Below the pieces are notes generated by a model. It saw nothing but the letters and a program-made list of their open reading frames with translations. It had not been told where the DNA came from and searched no databases. The position numbers were made by a program, and so were the translations under genes. Positions 58,501 through 64,000 of a DNA stretch of 64,000 nucleotides are shown here, one piece after another (the first letter of the stretch is position 1; each line of letters begins with the position of its first letter). Source of the stretch: Melampsora larici-populina 98AG31 (taxonomy: Eukaryota > Basidiomycota > Pucciniomycetes > Pucciniales > Melampsoraceae); the NCBI RefSeq assembly GCF_000204055.1, contig NW_006768817.1, forward strand, positions 554,365-618,364, given 5' to 3'.

Positions 58501-59200
58501 CAAGGGCCAGCCAAGCTCGTGATGAATCAGAGACATTACAAGAAATCATACTTTTACATTTTCCTTTTCCAACCGTGCAACTAGTTACCTTGGAGGGTTT
58601 TTTCTTGAGATGTGGACAAACAGAAACTGCACTGCCCGCATAGTTGTCTTGGCAACAAACATCCAAGGAGTCCTCGGAGGCCCCCCCAGGAAATGGGCAC
58701 CCAAGGAATGCCTCCAAGGCAAAATTTGGCTGTTGCTGTTGCCTTGGATTGGATCCTTGGATAGAGCTTCCCTCGGGGTCAAAATCCGAGGCCTCCTTGG
58801 ATTTTCACATCCGAGGTAAATTTGCTGGCTGTGCTGGGACCAATGGCAATACCAAGACAATAGAGGATTGATCTGATATGTCTTCATATTCTTCATCTTC
58901 AAGATCTTCAGTACCATGACTAAACAATTGATCAGGCGATTGATCACAACCAGGTGATTGTTCACAACCGGGAGATTGATCACGACTGGGCAATTGATCA
59001 CAACTGTTCAAGTGAATAGAAAGGTGTGAGTCTTGTGGCTGGATCACAAAGCCTGGTTGAGGGTGGACTGGGCTAGGAGTGAACAGGTAGATGACAGAGA
59101 GGGTGGAACAAGGGTGTTGGAACACCTGACTTGAAGAGTCATCTGGGTGTAGTTTCTACTGTTGGTAGACTTTGACATAATGAAATGATAACTATGAGTT
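55565..59200 (-). pseudogene. Decayed hAT transposase gene (different family from 42096-46285)
   Basis: Minus-strand exons can be followed over 3.6 kb. At the 5' side there is a possible BED-type region (CTVGKGKCKSMISC, about 58470-58600) and QDYKVPTGVDVH. Then INLHALNSTWQSERVMSC, YTKLSYSVIEMIK and FGLVDDVWTTPPRVV (the D-x-W-T block) follow. Next come SANNTMDHELSSMF and WDSSTHQVKCYTHKIGL (the H/N-L block), an acidic linker, and NPKFWLHFFDLNYP. The last exon is the dimerisation domain (EHQKEFPVLASTTCD, then RTFSLAVNIVVPS-like residues, then KLVSVREWLKGG). An in-frame TAG at 55793-55795 interrupts this last domain, and some junctions lack good splice sites. The transposase is therefore dead. 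No terminal repeats were found. Confidence 0.7.
58640..58825. repeat. GC-rich insertion with partial inverted ends in the hAT remnant
   Basis: A block with caaggagtcctcggaggc at 58660 and, inverted, caaggaggcctcggatttt near 58798 interrupts the N-terminal coding region of the decayed transposase. It is probably another small element. The ends are imperfect and no target duplication is clear. Confidence 0.4.
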
Positions 59201-59356
59201 TTTTGTAATATAAGTGTTTTATCTATATCAAAGGAAATAATCAATAGGATAGGTGATCAGCAAAGATAATCACTGGCAATTGGCAAACAGGATGTAGGGA
59301 ATTGGATGGATGGGAGTGAAGACCATAGTGTATTGGGATCCAACTGAAGCGCCAGA

Positions 59357-59439
59357 TGGTGGTATGAAGGTGATTTGGGTAGTTGGATGGTGGTATGAAA
59401 GTGATTTGGGTAGTTGGATGGTGGTATGGAGGGTAGTTG
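59357..59439. repeat. 31-bp minisatellite, about 2.7 copies
   Basis: The unit tggtggtatgaaggtgattt followed by gggtagttgga repeats at 59357, 59388 and, shortened, 59419. It lies just beyond the decayed hAT gene. Confidence 0.85.
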
Positions 59440-60599
59440 AGTAAATCCAATTGGCAGGTACCCACTGAATATAATTTTGTGCTCTGAGGTGTACTAGGTG
59501 CACGTGGACGCCCTGTCACTATGCGCTATGAAGCGCCAGGGCAACACATAGCACAGCGCAGTTTTGCTATACAGTGCAATGGCGGAAACTGCTACATGTC
59601 ACATGGTTTCACCCTAGCTATAGCACAGGTCAGGCCCCGCTATGGGACCAAGCCCATATCCCGAGCGGGGCGGGCGCACTGCTTCCGCTATCTCGAGCGG
59701 AGTGCTGGTGGTGTTGCTGGTTAGGACCATTTTGTTGGGTCAACAAAGTTCAGCAGCCAGAAACACCAGTTGATCAGCCATGCCTGTCAAAATGTGTAAA
59801 ACTTTGCAACTTGAAACCCCCTATTATCTTTTGGATGCTTAATTCAGTATCTGATTAAAGTTGATCTTCCTTTGAAAATCTGTAAACTTGAGAAATTACA
59901 TCTGAGCTTATGTGATTGTGACCTACTGTGACAAAGGTTTTGAAAGACCCAAAGACAAATATGAAAAAACCACAGGAATGATATGGAGATGTAGCTTGAC
60001 CACACCCTCAAAAGTCACTTTCCAAAGGTCCCACAAAAGAAACATGGGTCCTTTGGATCCCCCAATTTGAAAAACCACAAACACTAACTGGATTTTTTGT
60101 CATCAAGCCTTCTAACAGGTTTCTCAGCTCAACCTTCTATTTCTCCTCTCCCTTCATTTAATTTCTATTATATATAAGGTGTTAATGAAGAAATGACTAA
60201 ATCTTATCTACATATAATCAATCTTGCAAACTATTAAAAAAAATCAAAAACCTAACACCTAAAACTAACCCCAAATCCTTTTGGTATATTGTAATATATT
60301 TCACCCTTGTAAAAATATCAATTAAAAAAAGAGAACCCAAAAAAGAGAAATCAAAAAAAGAGAAATCAAAAAAAGATATAAATGTTTAAGAATAATCAAC
60401 TCAAAAGAAGAAAAAAAATGATTGTTCATATAAGATTTACTCTGCTTTGTATACAAAAATTTGGGGAAAAAAAAACTTCAAATTGATTAAATGTGTATTG
60501 TAGATATTTTATTGGGTAAATCATTTTATAGAATCAAAAAAAACGATCGAAAAAAACTTTTATCTAAACTTGAATTGATTCTTCTTGTTTAATTAAGTA
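59440..60599. other. Gap: GC-rich block, then A-rich 3' region
   Basis: 59510-59720 is a CpG-richer block with many cgctat/atagcg motifs in both directions, possibly an old small element. 60170-60560 is very A-rich and includes repeated aaaaaagagaaatc units at about 60330-60375. It leads into the 3' end of the minus-strand gene ending at 60600. No gene seen. Confidence 0.5.
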
Positions 60600-63500
60600 T
60601 TATTCTTTAGATAATCCGGCTTCATAGATATCTACAATACTAGGTGCTAAACTAATTCGACTCTTTCCTTCTCTTGTTCCACTTATCGACCTTGAACTTT
60701 TCGATTCTCTTTCACGTGAACCAGTTGAAACCTACGTGATTTTTTCATAAGCCAGTTGATATTCAGTACTTGAATCGTTTTTTCAGATTGGAGATGACAA
60801 AGAATCTGGGTGATTTGGGAAACAAGCAATCACTTTAGTTTTCTTTCCATCTATCCGAGATTGAAGTTTAGAGTCCACATGAGCCAATGATCCAGAAATC
60901 TAAAACCACCCAATCCATCCCGCACAACAATCAAATCAGGATATTCAAAGTGTATGATTCAAAGTGAATTTTGAAGCAAAAAACATTAAACCACTCACGT
61001 CCTTTACTTCCGGTCTTTCCTGGTTCTCAATTTCTTGAGTTCCTTTTCCTACGATAGAATTATTTCTTGAAGATGATGAAGAATGATGAAAATAATCTGA
61101 CAAAACTTCATCAATCAATCTAGATCTACGATCCGGTGACATAGGCGGTCTTGTACCCGATGTTCTTTGTCGATCTGTCATCTGTTCACTATATCTCTTG
61201 ATCAAGTCTCTTCTAGGTGAAGCAGGTACTTGATAAAACTAAAAAAGGAAACATAACCCATAGAAAGATCAGTTGAAATTGCAAAGAAAATCTTCAATGT
61301 TCCTCGACTTACCAAATCTGCTTGATCGATGTATTTATCAAGATCAATGAGAGAATGTGATGATTCGCTCTGACTCGATGATCCGGAAAGTTCTGTCATA
61401 GTCCTGACTCTTCTACGAGGATGTCTACCAGATAGACCCAAAAGAGATTCGCCTGAATGGCTAGCAGGTTGAGCTGACGTAGATTGAGATAGAGCAATTG
61501 CATGATTCTCTGTTATGGGCGATTCGGGAATGTGTAAACTCTCTGTATCTCCGCCAAATTCCTTATGGTTGTCACTTCCATCATCATCAGAGGTGACCAT
61601 GGTGCTGTCCATCAAGTTCTTTGATAAAAGTTGAGTTGATAAAGGTGAAGCTTGACTGGAACGCGGTGAAGATGGTCTAGTTCGTAAAACAGAACCGGTT
61701 CCCATGGGTCCTCGCGTGATAAGTGAAGTAGTGCGAGAGCTACCACCTGAATGACGCCATGGATTGATGAAAATTGATTCAGAACCTACACCAGAGGCAA
61801 GATGATCTGGCGAAGAAAGTCGTCGGATGCGTTCGAGGGAGACCAGTGCCGATGAAAGGTTAGGGGTGATGATGATCGGACTAGGTCGGGTGGGATTAGT
61901 GGCTGTTGTTGGACGTGTTGGGGTTAGAGGAGGTGCCTCGTAAGATGAGTCCACCTGGTTTGGGAGCGCTGGGAGTGACGTGTTGATGAGCGAAGGCCCA
62001 TGAGAACGGGGAGCTGATCGAGATCCAGATGATGATGTTGAATGAGCTAATTCAGATCGACCGCTCCTGAAACTTTTGCTTCGCTTAGTACTCAGACTGC
62101 CTGGGGTATTCTTGGGGGAAGTTCGTCTACGAGGGGGTGGGGCTAAAGGATTGAAGGACTCTGATGGAGGAGGAACAACCAATGGCAAGGAGTACAGCTT
62201 TGCGTCGGCGGTGTTGTGCAAAGTAGGGGGTGGTAAATTGTGAGCTCTAAGATCAACAGGTGCAGTGTGTGCTATTGGATCACCTGGTATCTCTCCGTCC
62301 AGCGGAGCTAGTGTAGGATCACAAAGTGAATCACTCTGAAGAGAGCTATGAGCATTGAAAGTCGAATTGGAAGGTAAGGTAAGACCTTGGTAGGGTCTAC
62401 ATGGGGTGAACAAAGCATTCCAATCCGTCAATTCACTTTAGATAGAGTTTGTCAAGATAGCTACATAGACTCACTTTTCAAATTCTCCACTTTGATCATC
62501 CAAGTTTTTACTCAGAGCATGCATCACAGGTTTTTTTAGATCAGTCATCTGTGGAGTCTCTTCGGCTACACCTGTCTGTATGTTTGTAGTTTGCAGCTTG
62601 GATTTTGATGATGGGCGTCGCTGAAAAAAGGATTGAAAGGCTTCGGTACTCCGATTTGAAAACCAAGAATTATTTGCAGGTACCAGAACTTCACCCCCAG
62701 CAGCTCGTGAGTGCGAAGTTGGGTCGGAGTCAATCGAGGGTAATCTATAGGAAGGTGAATGTTTGAGTTGTTTTGCAGAAATGTTGTGGGGAGCATTAGC
62801 AGGTAAAGGCGGCAAGACATTATCGGCAGTCGCAGGACGACGTCGACGTAGTCCCGGTACGGATCGACTTCGTCTGACACTTTTGAGAGGCTGTGGTCCA
62901 ACATCCGCAGAAGCAGGTTCTGAGATTCGAGGTATCAGTTGATATTTCACCTGATTAAATGCATTGAATAAACGTCGATCATTAATGACTTACCTGGCTG
63001 TAAAAGGGCTGCATTGGTGTGGGCCCTTCCCCGTCCAATTACGGGTTGAGGGCAACAGATAAATATGCCATCTTGACCACGACCCACCTCTGGACTCAAC
63101 GCTCGGTCAATCTCAGGGGGACAAGGTAATGTGGAATGAGATGGTGGTTTGACTGTAGAATCGTGAACACGGGCTTCTGCACGTGATGCTACCCGAGAAC
63201 GTGACGAAGATGGTCTCTTCAAGTATGACCGGACCGTGAGCGGATGTGAGATCGAGCTCCGTCTTGGGGTTGAATGGAGCACCGAAAAGGGAGATAGTGA
63301 CGATTTTCTTGGATTAGGAGCGGCAGGTTGCGATGAAGGCTGGTCTGGTGGTGATGGTGCTGATTGAGCTCGATTCCGCAATGAAAAGGAGCGGGAGAGT
63401 GGAGGACGGGGAATAGGGGAATGATCAGAGCGCATATGGATTGGAGCGGATGGTCTACGACGTGAATGAGGATTTTGACGTTGTTGACGAAGCAGATCAG

Positions 63501-64000
63501 CTGGCGAGCTCGAAAAGACTGAAGTACAGAATAGACTAGGGTTACAGGACGCTTCTGCTTCGGCTCGCCATAGCTCCCTCTCCAAACGAAGCCTGTAGAT
63601 CTCATCCCAAGCACGTTGAGCATGAGTTCGCTCGGCTTGAGCAGCAGCAGCAGCTCTTTGTTTGAGCGCTTCCAGCGACTGTGAAATACGAGGGTTTGTA
63701 ACACTCCTGGTGAGCTTGCGAGGATGAGATGGAGCCTCGATCGCCAATTCTTCCATCAAATCGTTGGGGCGTTTGGTACCCGAAGAGGTAGCAGGCCTTG
63801 AGAGAGGAGTGGTCACAAATCGAGGTTTAGGGTCTGCATACTTGCCATAAAACCCACCGAGGGTCTCGAAGGACAGCACTCGAAGTCTGACATACGTTGA
63901 GTCATCTTGTGACGGTATCAGAGCATCTGAGCCTGCTGGAGACTCCGCTTGACTGGGAATATGAGCATGCTGAGCACTTGCGGAGCGTGCGTGACCGCGT
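60600..64000 (-). CDS. Large disordered Ser/Pro/Arg-rich protein (5' end outside window)
   Basis: Six minus-strand exons are visible: 62994-64000 (open to the edge), 62475-62919, 61313-62435, 60999-61238, 60834-60899 and 60600-60731; 1003 residues in the window, phases consistent. The second acceptor (CGAATCTCAG at 62920) was chosen over an earlier CAG because only it keeps the frame. The protein is almost wholly low-complexity: Ser, Pro and Arg runs, many RRxS/SxxR sites (for example SRSFSLRNR, RRRTSPKN, RRRVRTMTE), one Ala-rich helix (LKQRAAAAAQAERTHAQRAW, then EIYRLRLERELWRAE) near the visible start, and an acidic patch (TSDDDGSDNHKE). The end reads SRISLAPSIVDIYEAGLSKE. The pattern suggests a phosphorylated scaffold or regulator. 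No catalytic domain or family recognised; a domain may lie in the missing 5' part. Confidence 0.7.

Overview
The window looks like nuclear DNA of a basidiomycete fungus, most probably a rust (Pucciniales). The evidence is AT-rich intergenic DNA, genes split by many short GT-AG introns, a fused Nup98-Nup96 gene, several small secreted or single-pass membrane proteins, and many mobile elements (hAT, PIF/Harbinger, TA-target MITEs, a Ty3/gypsy chromovirus). The genus is not fixed by anything I can see. Exon joins were worked out by hand from splice signals and reading-frame continuity, and no database search was possible.

Layout. 1-7.2 kb: a repeat-rich start, a small membrane protein with a 16-nt microexon (2035-2724, minus), a Ser-rich unknown gene (4657-5870, minus) with a broken inverted copy of part of itself at 3966-4181, and a small single-pass membrane protein (6576-7194, plus). 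7.2-9.6 kb: GC-rich islands, with a possible P4-ATPase fragment. 9574-10981: an intact six-exon tRNA dihydrouridine synthase. 11868 onward: the first exon of a secreted protein.

13.5-20.4 kb (minus): a complete 14-exon, 1978-residue Nup98-Nup96 precursor with GLFG repeats, a GLEBS motif and the self-cleavage domain. Beyond it lie a mucin-like membrane protein (21134-21923) and an inverted pair of decayed secreted-protein genes (22.8-25.0 kb). Next comes a second, short GLEBS protein (25974-27421, plus), probably a diverged partial paralogue of Nup98. The run 28-35 kb holds ERV25 (p24 cargo receptor), a kelch membrane protein and EMC2 (with an apparent one-base frameshift). These three act in or pass through the secretory pathway.

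35-46 kb is a mobile-element nest: an LTR and pol end of a chromovirus, three or four MITEs, and a structurally intact 4190-bp hAT transposon with perfect 20-bp terminal repeats, an 8-bp target duplication and an 814-residue transposase. 47186-50999 encodes a HECT_2/UBE3D-like protein, apparently fused to an unrelated N-terminal part. 51-55 kb has a small cysteine-rich secreted protein whose 3' end is tandemly duplicated. A PIF/Harbinger element sits exactly at its stop codon, and the duplicate keeps the empty site. 55.5-59.2 kb is a decayed hAT transposase. 60600 to the end is a large disordered Ser/Pro/Arg-rich protein that runs off the window.
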